Source of the DNA: Alteribacillus persepolensis
GTDB taxonomy: Bacteria > Bacillota > Bacilli > Bacillales > Marinococcaceae
Direction: 5' to 3'
Length of the DNA stretch: 64,000 nt
NCBI RefSeq assembly: GCF_900099605.1
Contig: NZ_FNDK01000004.1
Span: 94,300-158,299 of the forward strand
Both the position numbers and the translations under genes were made by a program. Below, piece by piece: positions 26,895 to 36,290 of the stretch (position 1 is the first letter of the stretch; each line of letters opens with the position of its first letter). Below the pieces are notes generated by a model that was given only the letters and a program-made list of their open reading frames with translations, had not been told where the DNA came from and searched no databases.

Positions 26895-28676
26895 ATGAGC
26901 AATGGTAAAATTGTCGTAGTCGGTGGAGGTCTTGCCGGACTAATGGCGACGATAAAAGCAGCAGAAGCAGGCACGCAAGTAGACCTTTTCTCTGTTGTGC
27001 CGGTGAAACGGTCTCACTCTGTTTGTGCCCAAGGCGGTATAAATGGAGCGGTTAACACGAAAGGGGAAGGTGACTCCCCGTGGGAACACTTTGATGATAC
27101 GGTATATGGCGGTGACTTTCTTGCCAACCAGCCCCCTGTTAAAGCAATGACAGAGGCAGCACCAGGTATTATCCACTTGATGGACCGTATGGGTGTTATG
27201 TTCAACCGTACACCTGAGGGACTGTTGGATTTCCGTCGTTTCGGCGGGACACAGCACCACCGCACAGCATTTGCAGGTGCTACTACTGGCCAGCAGCTGC
27301 TTTATGCATTGGATGAGCAAGTACGTCGTTACGAAGTGGCTGGACTTGTTAATAAGTATGAAGGCTGGGAGTTCACTTCCGCTATTTTAGATGAGGAAGG
27401 ACGCTGCCGCGGTATTACTGCTCAGAACCTCCGTTCGATGGAAGTGGAAAGCTTTCGTGCAGATGCAGTAATCGCGGCTACAGGCGGACCAGGAATTATC
27501 TTTGGTAAATCAACAAACTCCGTTATCAACACTGGTTTTGCAGCATCAAAGCTTTATGAGCAAGGTGTATATTATGCAAATGGTGAGTTTATTCAAATCC
27601 ATCCGACTGCAATCCCTGGTGATGACAAGCTGCGTCTTATGAGTGAATCTGCACGTGGTGAAGGCGGACGTGTTTGGACGTACAAGGACGGCAAGCCGTG
27701 GTATTTCCTTGAAGAAAAATATCCAGCTTATGGAAACCTTGTACCTCGTGACATTGCAACACGTGAAATCTTTGATGTGTGCGTGGAGCAGAAACTTGGT
27801 ATCAATGGCGAAAACATGGTGTATTTGGACTTGTCTCATAAAGATCCTAAGGAATTGGATGTTAAACTTGGCGGCATTATGGAAATCTATGAGAAGTTTA
27901 TGGGGGATGACCCTCGTAAAGTACCGATGAAGATTTTCCCGGCTGTTCACTACTCCATGGGCGGTATGTGGATTGATTATGATCAAATGACTAACATCCC
28001 TGGCTTGTTTGCAGCCGGTGAATGTGACTATTCACAGCATGGTGCAAACAGATTAGGTGCAAATTCCTTGTTGTCTGCTATTTATGGCGGCATGGTTGCA
28101 GGTCCAAATGCAGTTGAATATATTAACGGTTTAGATAAATCGTCTGAAGACCTTTCTTCTTCCTTGTTTGAAAATGAAAAGAAAAAAGAAGAAGAGAACT
28201 TTGACAAAATCATGAAAATGGACGGCCAAGAAAATGCTTACGTTCTTCACAAAGAGCTTGGTGAGTGGATGACAGACAATGTAACAGTTGTACGTGAAAA
28301 CGATAAGCTGCTGCAAACAGACGAAAAAATTCAAGAGCTGCTGGAGCGCTGGGAAAACATTAATATGACTGACACTGCCAGATGGAGTAACCAGGCTGCT
28401 TCTTTCACACGTCAATTAAAAGGAATGCTCAACCTGGCGCGTGTTGTTACACTAGGGGCTTATAACCGTAATGAAAGCCGCGGTGCCCACTATAAGCCAG
28501 AATTTCCTGAACGTAATGACGAAGAGTTCTTGAAGACAACCAAAGCGAAGTATAACCCTGCAAAACAAGGCCCTGACTTTGAATACGAAGACGTGGACGT
28601 ATCATTGATTAAACCGCGTAAACGTGACTACTCCCAGAGCAAACAAGGGTCCAAGCAAGGAGCTGGTAACCAATGA
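26895..28676 (+). CDS. sdhA: Succinate dehydrogenase flavoprotein subunit
   Basis: A 593-residue FAD subunit that oxidises succinate to fumarate. It has the dinucleotide fold VVVGGGLAGLMA (about 7-18), the His that carries covalent FAD in RSHSVCAQGGINGA (His41), the catalytic loop HPTAIPGDDKLRLMSESARGEGG and HYSMGGMWID, and a Lys/Gln-rich C-terminus (SKQGSKQGAGNQ). It lies 14 nt from sdhC and overlaps sdhB by 4 nt. Confidence 0.97.
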   Translation: MSNGKIVVVGGGLAGLMATIKAAEAGTQVDLFSVVPVKRSHSVCAQGGINGAVNTKGEGDSPWEHFDDTVYGGDFLANQPPVKAMTEAAPGIIHLMDRMGVMFNRTPEGLLDFRRFGGTQHHRTAFAGATTGQQLLYALDEQVRRYEVAGLVNKYEGWEFTSAILDEEGRCRGITAQNLRSMEVESFRADAVIAATGGPGIIFGKSTNSVINTGFAASKLYEQGVYYANGEFIQIHPTAIPGDDKLRLMSESARGEGGRVWTYKDGKPWYFLEEKYPAYGNLVPRDIATREIFDVCVEQKLGINGENMVYLDLSHKDPKELDVKLGGIMEIYEKFMGDDPRKVPMKIFPAVHYSMGGMWIDYDQMTNIPGLFAAGECDYSQHGANRLGANSLLSAIYGGMVAGPNAVEYINGLDKSSEDLSSSLFENEKKKEEENFDKIMKMDGQENAYVLHKELGEWMTDNVTVVRENDKLLQTDEKIQELLERWENINMTDTARWSNQAASFTRQLKGMLNLARVVTLGAYNRNESRGAHYKPEFPERNDEEFLKTTKAKYNPAKQGPDFEYEDVDVSLIKPRKRDYSQSKQGSKQGAGNQ

Positions 28677-29434
28677 GTGAACAAAAAAAAGTCCGTTTAA
28701 TTATTACACGCCAAGAAGGTCCAGAGAACAATTCGTATGTCGAAGAGTTTGAACTTGAGCATCGGCCAAACATGAATATTATCTCTGCACTTATGGAGAT
28801 TCGCCGTAACCCTGTAAATGCGGAAGGAAAAGAGACAACACCGGTTATTTGGGATATGAACTGTTTGGAAGAAGTGTGCGGTGCTTGTTCGATGGTAATC
28901 AACGGTAAGCCGCGTCAATCATGTACAGCGCTGGTTGACCAATTAGAACAGCCAATCCGTCTTGAGCCGATGAAAACATTCCCTGTTGTTCGTGATTTAA
29001 TGGTAGACCGCAGCAGAATGTTTGATTCATTGAAGCGCGTAAAAGCGTGGATTCCGATTGATGGAACGTATGATCTCGGTCCAGGGCCGCGCATGGCTGA
29101 AAATAAGAGACAGTGGGCATATGAATTGTCCAAGTGTATGACGTGCGGTGTTTGTTTAGAAGCATGTCCAAACGTCAATGATAATTCAGATTTTATTGGT
29201 CCGGCCCCATTGTCTCAAGTACGTCTGTTTAATTCTCATCCAACCGGTGAGATGAATAAAGCAGAACGTTTAGAGACTATTATGGGAGATGGAGGCCTTG
29301 CCAATTGTGGTAACTCCCAAAACTGTGTGCAGTCCTGTCCAAAAGGGATTCCACTTACAACTTCCATTGCAGCACTTAACCGTGACACGGCGTTGCAATC
29401 ATTTAAAAACTTCTTTGGAAGCGACAAAATGTAA
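28673..29434 (+). CDS. sdhB: Succinate dehydrogenase iron-sulfur subunit
   Basis: A 253-residue subunit that carries electrons from FAD to haem and menaquinone. The [2Fe-2S] ligands are in CLEEVCGACSMVING and the downstream SCTALV. The [4Fe-4S] and [3Fe-4S] ligands are in CMTCGVCLEACPN and CGNSQNCVQSCPKG. The ATG overlaps the sdhA stop codon (ATGA). A strong terminator follows. Confidence 0.97.
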   Translation: MSEQKKVRLIITRQEGPENNSYVEEFELEHRPNMNIISALMEIRRNPVNAEGKETTPVIWDMNCLEEVCGACSMVINGKPRQSCTALVDQLEQPIRLEPMKTFPVVRDLMVDRSRMFDSLKRVKAWIPIDGTYDLGPGPRMAENKRQWAYELSKCMTCGVCLEACPNVNDNSDFIGPAPLSQVRLFNSHPTGEMNKAERLETIMGDGGLANCGNSQNCVQSCPKGIPLTTSIAALNRDTALQSFKNFFGSDKM

Positions 29435-29445
29435 TGTGTTTTCGA

Positions 29446-29475
29446 ACCTGCCCTGCTTAAGCGGGGCAGGTTTTT
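29446..29475 (+). terminator. Terminator of the sdhCAB operon
   Basis: ACCTGCCC (29447-29454 region) pairs with GGGCAGGT through a short GCTTAAGC inner helix, followed by TTTTT. Confidence 0.9.
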
Positions 29476-29802
29476 GTGCGTTAGGAAATATTTTGGAGGC
29501 GGCGGTTAAAGAAGAGTGCAGATCGATGTGCATCTTGGCGGCATGTAAGAGCAGCCTGGCATATAATGAAAACCTAAAATGCAGATAATGGCTTATGTTT
29601 CGGAAAGATTTTGCTGTTTTGAAAGGGTTCACAATCAACAGCGTAAGTACCTCGAAAACAGCAGCTGCTCGCTCGATGAGACCCAAAAAAGCCGTCTGTT
29701 GTACGTTTACGGTTTATTAGAACAATGACGCCTTACACTGTACAAACTTGTCCACACGCGAAGTTTTCTTAAAAAATCCCTTATATGGCAACAGATGCCC
29801 GT
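29476..29802 (+). other. Gene-free region between sdhB and gerE
   Basis: No ORF with a ribosome site. GCTGTTTT and AAAACAGC form an inverted repeat with a long loop near 29614-29664. The ysmA gene found here in B. subtilis is absent. Confidence 0.4.
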
Positions 29803-29831
29803 AACAGACTGTCTTATATCCGCATAAAATA
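29803..29831 (+). promoter_or_regulatory. Sigma-K-type promoter for gerE
   Basis: ACA (29804-29806) lies 16 nt before CATAAAATA (29823-29831), matching the sigma-K pattern (AC, 16-17 nt, CATAnnnTA). gerE is mother-cell, sigma-K-dependent in B. subtilis. Confidence 0.6.
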
Positions 29832-29916
29832 TGCTGACTATATTCTTTCCATACTCCGACCCTTTCGCCGAAAGGTAAAGGACGGGGAACAGCCTTGTCA
29901 AGAAAGGGTGAAGCCA

Positions 29917-30141
29917 TTGAGGGAGATGGACAGAGGCCGCCGTACTCTTTTAACAAAAAGAGAACGGGAAGTCTTTGAATTGTTAGTGCAAGATAAAACA
30001 ACAAAAGAAATAGCTGCCCAGTTATTTATTAGCGAAAAAACAGTTCGCAACCATATTTCAAACACGATGCAAAAACTGGGAGTAAAGGGGCGTTCTCAAG
30101 CTGTCATTGAGCTGATCAGAATGGGAGAACTAAAGATTTAG
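29917..30141 (+). CDS. gerE: Late spore-coat transcription regulator GerE
   Basis: A 74-residue LuxR-type helix-turn-helix protein. The DNA-binding block LLTKREREVFELLVQDKTTKEIA and LFISEKTVRNHISNTMQKLGV is nearly that of B. subtilis GerE. It controls coat-protein genes in the mother cell at the end of sporulation. I chose TTG at 29917, 6 nt after AAAGGGTG, because it gives exactly the family length. GTG 29908 or ATG 29926 are alternatives. The long open frame upstream (from 29785) is not conserved in form. Confidence 0.9.
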   Translation: MREMDRGRRTLLTKREREVFELLVQDKTTKEIAAQLFISEKTVRNHISNTMQKLGVKGRSQAVIELIRMGELKI

Positions 30142-30147
30142 TAACGT

Positions 30148-30180
30148 ACCGGCTTTCCTTTCTCGAAGGCCGGCTTTTTC
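30148..30180 (+). terminator. Terminator after gerE
   Basis: CCGGC (30149-30153) pairs with GCCGG (30169-30173), followed by TTTTT. Confidence 0.65.
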
Positions 30181-30215
30181 TGTAAAAGCGTTTCAAAAAG
30201 AACAAGCAAAAACTC

Positions 30216-30244
30216 TTGTATGAAAAACACGTTGGTGTTAAAAT
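30216..30244 (+). promoter_or_regulatory. Promoter upstream of ptsH
   Basis: -35 TTGTAT (30216-30221), 17 nt, -10 TAAAAT (30239-30244). It predicts a start near 30251, about 315 nt before ptsH. Confidence 0.6.
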
Positions 30245-30323
30245 ACAAACGTCATTACATACGCCGCATGTTTTACCTGTAAAGAAAATAATAGGAACAT
30301 TTACGTGTTACTGACACGATCAG

Positions 30324-30399
30324 GCATGAGTAGATGCAGAAAGAAACAGCCTTTCCATGGGATGGGTGTATTTTCTTCACATTTACTCATGCTTTTTTT
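30324..30399 (+). terminator. Leader terminator/attenuator upstream of ptsH
   Basis: GCATGAGTA (30324-30332) pairs perfectly with TACTCATGC (30384-30392), followed by TTTTTTT. The 51-nt loop holds a smaller GAAAG/CTTTC helix. A separate CGTGT/ACACG hairpin (30304-30318) lies just before. It sits between the promoter and ptsH, so it could attenuate ptsHI or end a ~150-nt RNA. Confidence 0.65.
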
Positions 30400-30566
30400 G
30401 TGCACGGCGCAAGGACCTGTGAATGAAAAAAATTGTCCTTATAAATGGCCTTTTAAGGTTAAAACAAAGGGGAAAGTGGTAACGTAAGACTAACCAGCTT
30501 ATCTTGGCGTATGCACTATAACCAGTTTTTAAAATAATAAATAAAAAAAGAAAAGGGGTAAGATTC

Positions 30567-30830
30567 ATGCAAGAGAAGACATTTACCATCACAAACGATA
30601 CAGGCATTCACGCACGTCCGGCGACACAATTGGTTAATAAAGCAGGCCAATTTTCTTCTGATATTACATTAGAACATAACGGAAAATCGGTTAACCTTAA
30701 ATCCATTATGGGTGTTATGTCACTTGGTGTTGGTAAAGGTGCAGAAGTAACGATTAAAGCAGAAGGTCCCGACGAAGAAGAAGCAATGAAAGCGGTGGAT
30801 GAAGTAGTAAAAGAAGGGCTTGGAGAGTAA
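30567..30830 (+). CDS. ptsH: Phosphocarrier protein HPr
   Basis: An 87-residue PTS carrier. His15 lies in TGIHARPA and takes phosphate from EI. The regulatory Ser46 lies in [11 protein letters not shown] and is the target of HPr kinase; P-Ser-HPr is the CcpA co-repressor in Bacillaceae. The ATG follows AAAGGGGT. Its stop codon overlaps the ptsI start codon by 1 nt. In B. subtilis ptsH follows ptsG; here ptsG is not adjacent and ptsHI lies between gerE and racE. Confidence 0.97.
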   Translation: MQEKTFTITNDTGIHARPATQLVNKAGQFSSDITLEHNGKSVNLKSIMGVMSLGVGKGAEVTIKAEGPDEEEAMKAVDEVVKEGLGE

Positions 30831-32554
30831 TGACACATACATTACAAGGAATTGCTGCTTCGAAGGGGATAGCGATTGCAAAAGCATTTGTCTTGGAACA
30901 GCCGGACTTGACGGTGGAAAAGAAATCAGTGAAAGCAGCAGATGAGGAAACACAACGATTTCAAGAAGCCGTTGGGACAGCAAAAGCAGAACTTGAGCAA
31001 ATTAAAGAAAAAACGCTGAAAGAAATGGGAGAAGACAAAGCAGAGATTTTTGCCGCCCATTTACTTGTGCTAGAAGACCCTGAAATTATCAATGGTGTCA
31101 CCACAAAAATCAAAGATGAACATGTAAACGCTGAATTTGCCTTAAAAGAGCTTGCTGATATGTATGTTTCAATGTTTGAAGGCATGGATAATGAGTACAT
31201 GAAAGAACGTGCGGCAGATATACGAGATGTTTCCGAGCGTGTTCTTTCCCATCTGTTAGGTGTGACAAACACTTCTTTAGCGGAAATTCAGGAAGAGACT
31301 GTTGTGATTGCGGAGGATTTAACACCTTCGGATACAGCACAATTAAATTTGGACTATGTACTTGGTTTTGCCACAGATATTGGCGGACGTACTTCCCACT
31401 CCGCTATTATGGCGCGGTCAATGGAAATTCCAGCCGTTGTCGGAACAAAATCAGCTACATCTTCTGTTTCGACAGGAGATATGGTGGTTGTGGATGGAAT
31501 GGATGGGAAAGTATTAATTAATCCAGAAGAAGGCGAACTCGAAACATATAGAGAAAAATTAGATGCATACCTTCGCCAAAAAGAAGAGTGGGCCAAGCTT
31601 GTTAATGAGCCATCAGTAACAATGGACAGTCATCAAGTAGAGCTCGCAGCTAATATCGGTACCCCGGATGATATGGAAGGTGTGCTTGCAAATGGTGCAG
31701 AAGGGATCGGCCTTTATCGCACGGAGTTTCTATATATGGGAAGAAGCGAACTTCCATCTGAAGAAGAACAGTTTAAAGCTTATAAAAGTGTGTTAGAGCA
31801 AATGGATGGAAAACCAGTTGTCATACGCACGTTAGATATTGGCGGTGACAAGGACCTGCCGTACTTGGATTTGCCAAAAGAAATGAATCCGTTTCTCGGC
31901 TTCCGTGCGCTCCGTCTTTGTCTTGAAGAAACGGACATGTTCCGGACCCAGCTTCGCGCTCTATTACGCGCCAGTGCATTCGGTACGTTGAAGATTATGT
32001 TCCCAATGGTTGCCACGGTTGAAGAAGTAAGAGAAGCGAAAGCCATTTTACAGAATGTCAAAGAAGAGCTTGTCAAAGAAGGCAAAGACGTTTCTGACAA
32101 CGTTGAGGTTGGTATTATGGTCGAAATACCTGCTACAGCTGTGGCTGCAGATATTTTTGCCAAAGAAGTAGATTTCTTTAGTATCGGCACCAATGACTTA
32201 ATTCAATATACACTTGCAGCTGACCGTATGAGCGAGAAAGTGGCTCATCTTTATCAACCGTATCACCCAGCCATTCTTCGGTTAGTGAAAAATGTTATTG
32301 ATGCAGCTCATAAAGAAGGAAAATGGGCTGGCATGTGTGGAGAAATGGCTGGTGAGCAGACGGCGGTGCCGCTTTTGACTGGTCTTGGATTAGATGAATT
32401 CAGCATGAGTGCCACATCTGTATTACCAGCGCGAAGCCAGCTTCGACAGCTTTCCAAACAAGAAACGGAGCAGCTTGCAAAAGAAGCTGTTCAACTGTCT
32501 ACAGCAGATGAAGTAGCTCAGTTAGTAAAAGATAAAGGCTTTATTGTATCTTAA
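30830..32554 (+). CDS. ptsI: PTS enzyme I
   Basis: A 574-residue phosphotransferase. It autophosphorylates from PEP at the His in [13 protein letters not shown] (about 184-196) and passes phosphate to HPr. The C-terminal PEP-binding barrel shows [58 protein letters not shown] and the catalytic Cys in GMCGEMAG. It is translationally coupled to ptsH. A strong terminator follows. Confidence 0.97.
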   Translation: MTHTLQGIAASKGIAIAKAFVLEQPDLTVEKKSVKAADEETQRFQEAVGTAKAELEQIKEKTLKEMGEDKAEIFAAHLLVLEDPEIINGVTTKIKDEHVNAEFALKELADMYVSMFEGMDNEYMKERAADIRDVSERVLSHLLGVTNTSLAEIQEETVVIAEDLTPSDTAQLNLDYVLGFATDIGGRTSHSAIMARSMEIPAVVGTKSATSSVSTGDMVVVDGMDGKVLINPEEGELETYREKLDAYLRQKEEWAKLVNEPSVTMDSHQVELAANIGTPDDMEGVLANGAEGIGLYRTEFLYMGRSELPSEEEQFKAYKSVLEQMDGKPVVIRTLDIGGDKDLPYLDLPKEMNPFLGFRALRLCLEETDMFRTQLRALLRASAFGTLKIMFPMVATVEEVREAKAILQNVKEELVKEGKDVSDNVEVGIMVEIPATAVAADIFAKEVDFFSIGTNDLIQYTLAADRMSEKVAHLYQPYHPAILRLVKNVIDAAHKEGKWAGMCGEMAGEQTAVPLLTGLGLDEFSMSATSVLPARSQLRQLSKQETEQLAKEAVQLSTADEVAQLVKDKGFIVS

Positions 32555-32563
32555 AAAGCACAG

Positions 32564-32604
32564 CCTCTGTCCGTGACGTAAACCTTAGCGGACAGAGGTT
32601 TTTC
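32564..32604 (+). terminator. Terminator after ptsI
   Basis: CCTCTGTCCG (32564-32573) pairs with CGGACAGAGG (32589-32598), followed by TTTTTC. Confidence 0.88.
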
Positions 32605-32970
32605 TTGCACGGATAGGAAAATATAGACTTGGCTCGATAAAGTTCATTGTGGTTATCCTCTCTCTTTCTGGTTGGACAGCTCTTTAGGATTGCTTGCCGC
32701 AGGCGTTTTATCTGTAGGCTGCAGATGAGAAAAGCACGGCTTGTCCCTCAGCCTCTTAGATGGGAGTTCTTGCAGAACTGCTGTTACCTTCATTCAACCG
32801 CTTCGACCGTCAAGTGTGTTTGCTTTTTGACATAGGTATTCATAAGAAAAACTGCCTAAATCATGGTAGGTGGTAGCGGAAAAGAAAGTGCTGTCATACA
32901 CTGCTAATAGTACTTTTTGCCGCTCTGTGCACAGGAGTCTTGCATTGCGGCAGAAAAAAGGAGAAAATAC
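32605..32970 (+). other. Gene-free region between ptsI and racE
   Basis: Short frames occur on both strands without ribosome sites. GCCGC/GCGGC (near 32919-32951) is a small inverted repeat just before the 26-residue ORF. The MarR-type ysmB gene found before racE in B. subtilis is absent. Confidence 0.35.
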
Positions 32971-33051
32971 ATGATATATATCCAGCGCCTGCTTGAACAT
33001 GAAGCAGGAACAGCATGGGGTGATGGATATTTTATTCAAATAAAAACATAG
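32971..33051 (+). CDS. Possible 26-residue peptide before racE
   Basis: ATG 32971 follows AAAAAAGGAGAAAATAC, a very good ribosome site. The peptide begins MIYIQRLLEHEAG and ends FIQIKT. It ends 48 nt before racE. No family is recognised. It could be a leader peptide, a gene remnant or chance. Confidence 0.3.
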   Translation: MIYIQRLLEHEAGTAWGDGYFIQIKT

Positions 33052-33099
33052 GTTACAAAAGAAACATCAAGAAATTTAAAGGAAATTGAGGGACACTCT

Positions 33100-33906
33100 G
33101 TGAATCAACCAATTGGCATTATTGACTCGGGAGTTGGAGGTTTAACCGTAGCAAGAGAAATCGCTCGTCAGCTCCCAAAAGAAGAAATGATTTATATCGG
33201 AGATACTGCGCGCTGTCCGTATGGGCCGCGGCCGGTTGAAGAAGTGAAAAGTTTCACGTGGGAAATGATCCATCATTTACTAGAAGAAAATATAAAAATG
33301 CTGGTTATTGCCTGTAATACAGCAACAGCGGTTGTACTGGAGGAAGTGCAGCAAGAATTGTCTATTCCGGTAGTCGGCGTTGTTCAACCTGGTGCGATTA
33401 CAGCATTAAAAGTGACCACCAACAATCATATAGCGGTCATAGGTACAGAAGGAACGATTGCAAGTGGTGCCTATGTTAAAGCACTGCATACGATTAATGA
33501 AAACGTAACGGTGGATAGTTTAGCTTGCCCGCCGTTCGTTCCTTTAGTAGAACAAGGCATTTGTGAAGGGGAAGAAGCTTTGGCGATCGTTCAACAGACG
33601 CTGCGGCCGCTTTGGTCGAAGCCGTTTGATACACTTATTTTGGGCTGCACACATTATCCGCTGCTTTATGATGTTATTCAAACAGCGGTCGGAGACGATA
33701 TTGCACTTATATCCTCCGGCGATGAAACTGCTCGTGAGGTAAGTACGATTCTTCATTATAAGGGAATGCTTACGACTAATCATCACAAGCCGCACCACAC
33801 CTTTTGCACGACAGGCTCTGCTGAGAGGTTCCAGCGAATTGCCAACCGCTGGCTCGACACACGGACAAACAACGTACAGTCTATCCATTTAGCGGCTGTT
33901 CAGTGA
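33100..33906 (+). CDS. racE: Glutamate racemase
   Basis: A 268-residue enzyme that makes D-glutamate for peptidoglycan. The N-terminus is [17 protein letters not shown]. Its two catalytic cysteines are in VIACNTATA and LILGCTHYP, and [11 protein letters not shown] near the C-terminus is typical of RacE/MurI. The start is GTG at 33100. It is followed by gerM as in B. subtilis. Confidence 0.95.
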   Translation: MNQPIGIIDSGVGGLTVAREIARQLPKEEMIYIGDTARCPYGPRPVEEVKSFTWEMIHHLLEENIKMLVIACNTATAVVLEEVQQELSIPVVGVVQPGAITALKVTTNNHIAVIGTEGTIASGAYVKALHTINENVTVDSLACPPFVPLVEQGICEGEEALAIVQQTLRPLWSKPFDTLILGCTHYPLLYDVIQTAVGDDIALISSGDETAREVSTILHYKGMLTTNHHKPHHTFCTTGSAERFQRIANRWLDTRTNNVQSIHLAAVQ

Positions 33907-33935
33907 ATACAAGATGTTTTTCATATAATCGCTGG

Positions 33936-33963
33936 TCTATTTCCTGCCCAGGCTCGTATAAAT
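33936..33963 (+). promoter_or_regulatory. Possible sigma-E promoter for gerM
   Basis: TCTATTT (33936-33942), 12 nt, CGTATAAAT (33955-33963) resembles the sigma-E consensus (TCATATT, 13-14 nt, CATACA-T). The short spacing and two mismatches lower confidence. gerM is a sporulation gene. Confidence 0.4.
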
Positions 33964-33995
33964 AATAGTACAAACTGCTCTGGGAGGGAATCAAG

Positions 33996-35111
33996 ATGAA
34001 AGGTAAATGGTTGATGGCTGCAGCGGCATTTCTGATCGTACCCTTCGTACTGCAAGGTTGCGGTTTTGGCAATAATGAGGTGTCCACTGACATGGATGAA
34101 CCACCAGAAGAACTATCGGAGGACGTGCAGTGGGAAGAGTTTGGAGATATGGCTGAAGAGCAAGACGAATCAGCTGAAGAACCAGCTGAGAGTGAGAAGG
34201 AGCAAGCGGAGAATACAGAAGATGGTTCACAAACAGTGGCAGAGCGCGAATTGTATTTAATTAGTGAAGACGGAATGGTTGTGCCGCACACGTTTGAACT
34301 TCCAGCTGAAGAGGGTGCGCTGCGGCAGTCACTTGAATACCTCGTGCAAGACGGCCCGATTTCTACAATGATTCCAAATGGATTTCAAGCGGTGCTGCCG
34401 CCAGGAACTGAAGTGGACGTACATTTAACAGAAGATGGAACAGCAGTTGCTGATTTTTCACCTGAATTCAGAGATTATGACCCGAACAATGAACAAGCTG
34501 TTTTACAAGCAGTGACATGGACACTTACCCAATTTGATAATGTAGACCAAGTAAAGTTTCAAATTAACGGGTATGACCAAGATACCATGCCTGTCGAAAA
34601 TACCCCAATCGGAGAAGCTTTCAGCAGAGAAAATGGAATTAATTTAGATAATGGGGACGTAGCGGATATGACAAACAGCGGCAGTGTGACCGTCTATTTT
34701 CTCTCTCAAACGGGAGACAGTACGTATTATGTTCCTGTTACCCGCCGAGTAGAAAACTTTGATAAGTCAGAAGAGCTGCAAGTGGTGATGGAAGAGTTAA
34801 TGAAAGGTCCGTCTTCGAGTTACTCATCCTTACATGGAGTGATACGGGACGGAGCAGAGCTTCAAGAAGAAACAGCCTTAGGCGGGGAAACAGCCTCTGT
34901 GTTTTTTAATGAAGCTATTCTAACGGAACAAGAGGGAACAGCGATTTCCGAAGAAGCACTGCATGCGATTACGTTGTCAGCAACAGAAATAGAAGGTGTG
35001 GAAACAGTTGAGTTGAACGTAGAAGGAGTGGACGAGGTTATTCAAGTATCTGGTGAGCCAGTAAATGAACCACTCAGCAGGCCGGCTTCTATTAATGCTG
35101 TGGAGTCGTAA
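33996..35111 (+). CDS. gerM: GerM sporulation/germination lipoprotein
   Basis: A 371-residue lipoprotein. It has a signal peptide (residues 1-22) with the lipobox VLQGC, an acidic Glu-rich linker (about 28-80), then two tandem GerMN domains (about 85-215 and 230-355). The domains share a TVYFLSQTGDSTYYVPV-like core and end ISVASG/VDEVIQVSGEPV. GerM is needed for sporulation and germination and helps assemble the SpoIIIA-SpoIIQ channel. The ATG follows TGGGAGGGAA. The acidic linker is long, in keeping with the acidic proteome. Confidence 0.92.
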   Translation: MKGKWLMAAAAFLIVPFVLQGCGFGNNEVSTDMDEPPEELSEDVQWEEFGDMAEEQDESAEEPAESEKEQAENTEDGSQTVAERELYLISEDGMVVPHTFELPAEEGALRQSLEYLVQDGPISTMIPNGFQAVLPPGTEVDVHLTEDGTAVADFSPEFRDYDPNNEQAVLQAVTWTLTQFDNVDQVKFQINGYDQDTMPVENTPIGEAFSRENGINLDNGDVADMTNSGSVTVYFLSQTGDSTYYVPVTRRVENFDKSEELQVVMEELMKGPSSSYSSLHGVIRDGAELQEETALGGETASVFFNEAILTEQEGTAISEEALHAITLSATEIEGVETVELNVEGVDEVIQVSGEPVNEPLSRPASINAVES

Positions 35112-35368
35112 AAGGAAGTTCATTGTCTAAAGGCGTGCAGCGGTTGTGAGTACTATAAATAACGATGCGTGTCGAGTTGACAGCGGAGATGCATATAGAC
35201 ATTTCATTTATAGATTCGGCAAGCTGGAACACAGATGAAAGACAGTAAAAAACGCAGCAGTCATTAGGCCAGGAAAGTATGTATTTCCACGACTCGTTCT
35301 TTGCGGGGAGTCATGGTGTAAAGTCTTGGTAGTTACTGTTTTCAAATACAGTAAATATAATTTTCATT
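35112..35368 (+). other. Gene-free region after gerM
   Basis: No ORF is visible. CCACGACTC/GAGTCATGG (35288-35318) forms a hairpin with one mismatch. The run ends in the terminator at 35369. Confidence 0.35.
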
Positions 35369-35392
35369 AAGGCGGCGCTGCTGCCTTCTTTT
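35369..35392 (+). terminator. Terminator between gerM and rph
   Basis: AAGGC (35369-35373) with GGC/GCC inner pairs closes on GCCTT (35382-35386 region), followed by CTTTTT. It may end a transcript that started before rph. Confidence 0.6.
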
Positions 35393-35523
35393 TACTGTCA
35401 AAAAAGAATTGAAGCGCTCAGGTATGGAAGAGAGGAAAAAAGATGTGCGGCAGGTTTTAGCAATGAACGTTACCTTGTGCTACACTCGTTTCAGTGGCAA
35501 ATATCGAAAGGGAGGCAACAATT

Positions 35524-36288
35524 GTGACACGAGCAGATGGTAGAGCGTCAAATGAATTACGACCAATAACAATTGATACAGAGTTTTTAAAACATCCGGA
35601 AGGATCGGTGTTAATCACAGTAGGAGAAACGAAAGTCATTTGTACCGCTTCAATTGAAGATAGAGTTCCGCCCTTTATGCGCGGCAGCAAAAAGGGCTGG
35701 ATTGCAGCAGAGTATTCCATGCTGCCAAGAGCGACAGAGCAACGCAACATTCGAGAAGCAGCAAAAGGGAAGCTCAGCGGACGAACAATGGAAATACAAC
35801 GCCTCATCGGCCGGTCATTGCGTTCTGTTGTTGACTTAACCCAAATCGGTGAACGAACAATTTGGATTGACTGTGATGTCATTCAAGCAGACGGGGGGAC
35901 GAGAACAGCGTCTATTACCGGTGCATTTGTTGCTATGACGATGGCACTGGCGCAGTACAAAAAACAAGAAAAAATCAAGTCGCTTCCAATTAAGGATTAC
36001 CTGGCTGCCGTTTCTGTCGGCATTGACCACAAGCAGCAGGAGTTGCTAGACTTGTGCTATACAGAAGATGCCGCTGCAGATGTCGATATGAACATTGTGA
36101 TGACAGGAAACGGACAATTTGTTGAGTTGCAAGGCACTGGCGAAGAAGCTTCTTATTCAAGAGAACAATTGCAGCGTTTATTGGATCTTGGTGAAAAAGG
36201 GTTGCAGGAATTGTTCGCTGTGCAAAAAGCAGTGCTAGGTGAAGCAGCAGAACAAATTGGCAAAAAAACAGAGGAAAAGGAATCATAA
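35524..36288 (+). CDS. rph: Ribonuclease PH
   Basis: A 254-residue phosphorolytic exonuclease that trims 3' ends of tRNA precursors. The start ELRPITID is followed by [46 protein letters not shown] and [17 protein letters not shown], the full RNase PH signature. GTG 35524 with AAAGGGAGG upstream is chosen; ten further N-terminal residues in the open frame are not conserved. It forms a three-gene operon with rdgB and ysnB, upstream of a tRNA gene. Confidence 0.95.
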   Translation: MTRADGRASNELRPITIDTEFLKHPEGSVLITVGETKVICTASIEDRVPPFMRGSKKGWIAAEYSMLPRATEQRNIREAAKGKLSGRTMEIQRLIGRSLRSVVDLTQIGERTIWIDCDVIQADGGTRTASITGAFVAMTMALAQYKKQEKIKSLPIKDYLAAVSVGIDHKQQELLDLCYTEDAAADVDMNIVMTGNGQFVELQGTGEEASYSREQLQRLLDLGEKGLQELFAVQKAVLGEAAEQIGKKTEEKES

Positions 36289-36290
36289 CT

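Noticed and set aside
30181..30200. cre-like sequence TGTAAAAGCGTTTCA before ptsH
   Set aside because: The central CG is out of register with the CcpA consensus, so it is not a convincing cre site.
30305..30487. 60-residue ORF upstream of ptsH
   Set aside because: It overlaps the leader terminator, has no ribosome site and no recognisable domain.
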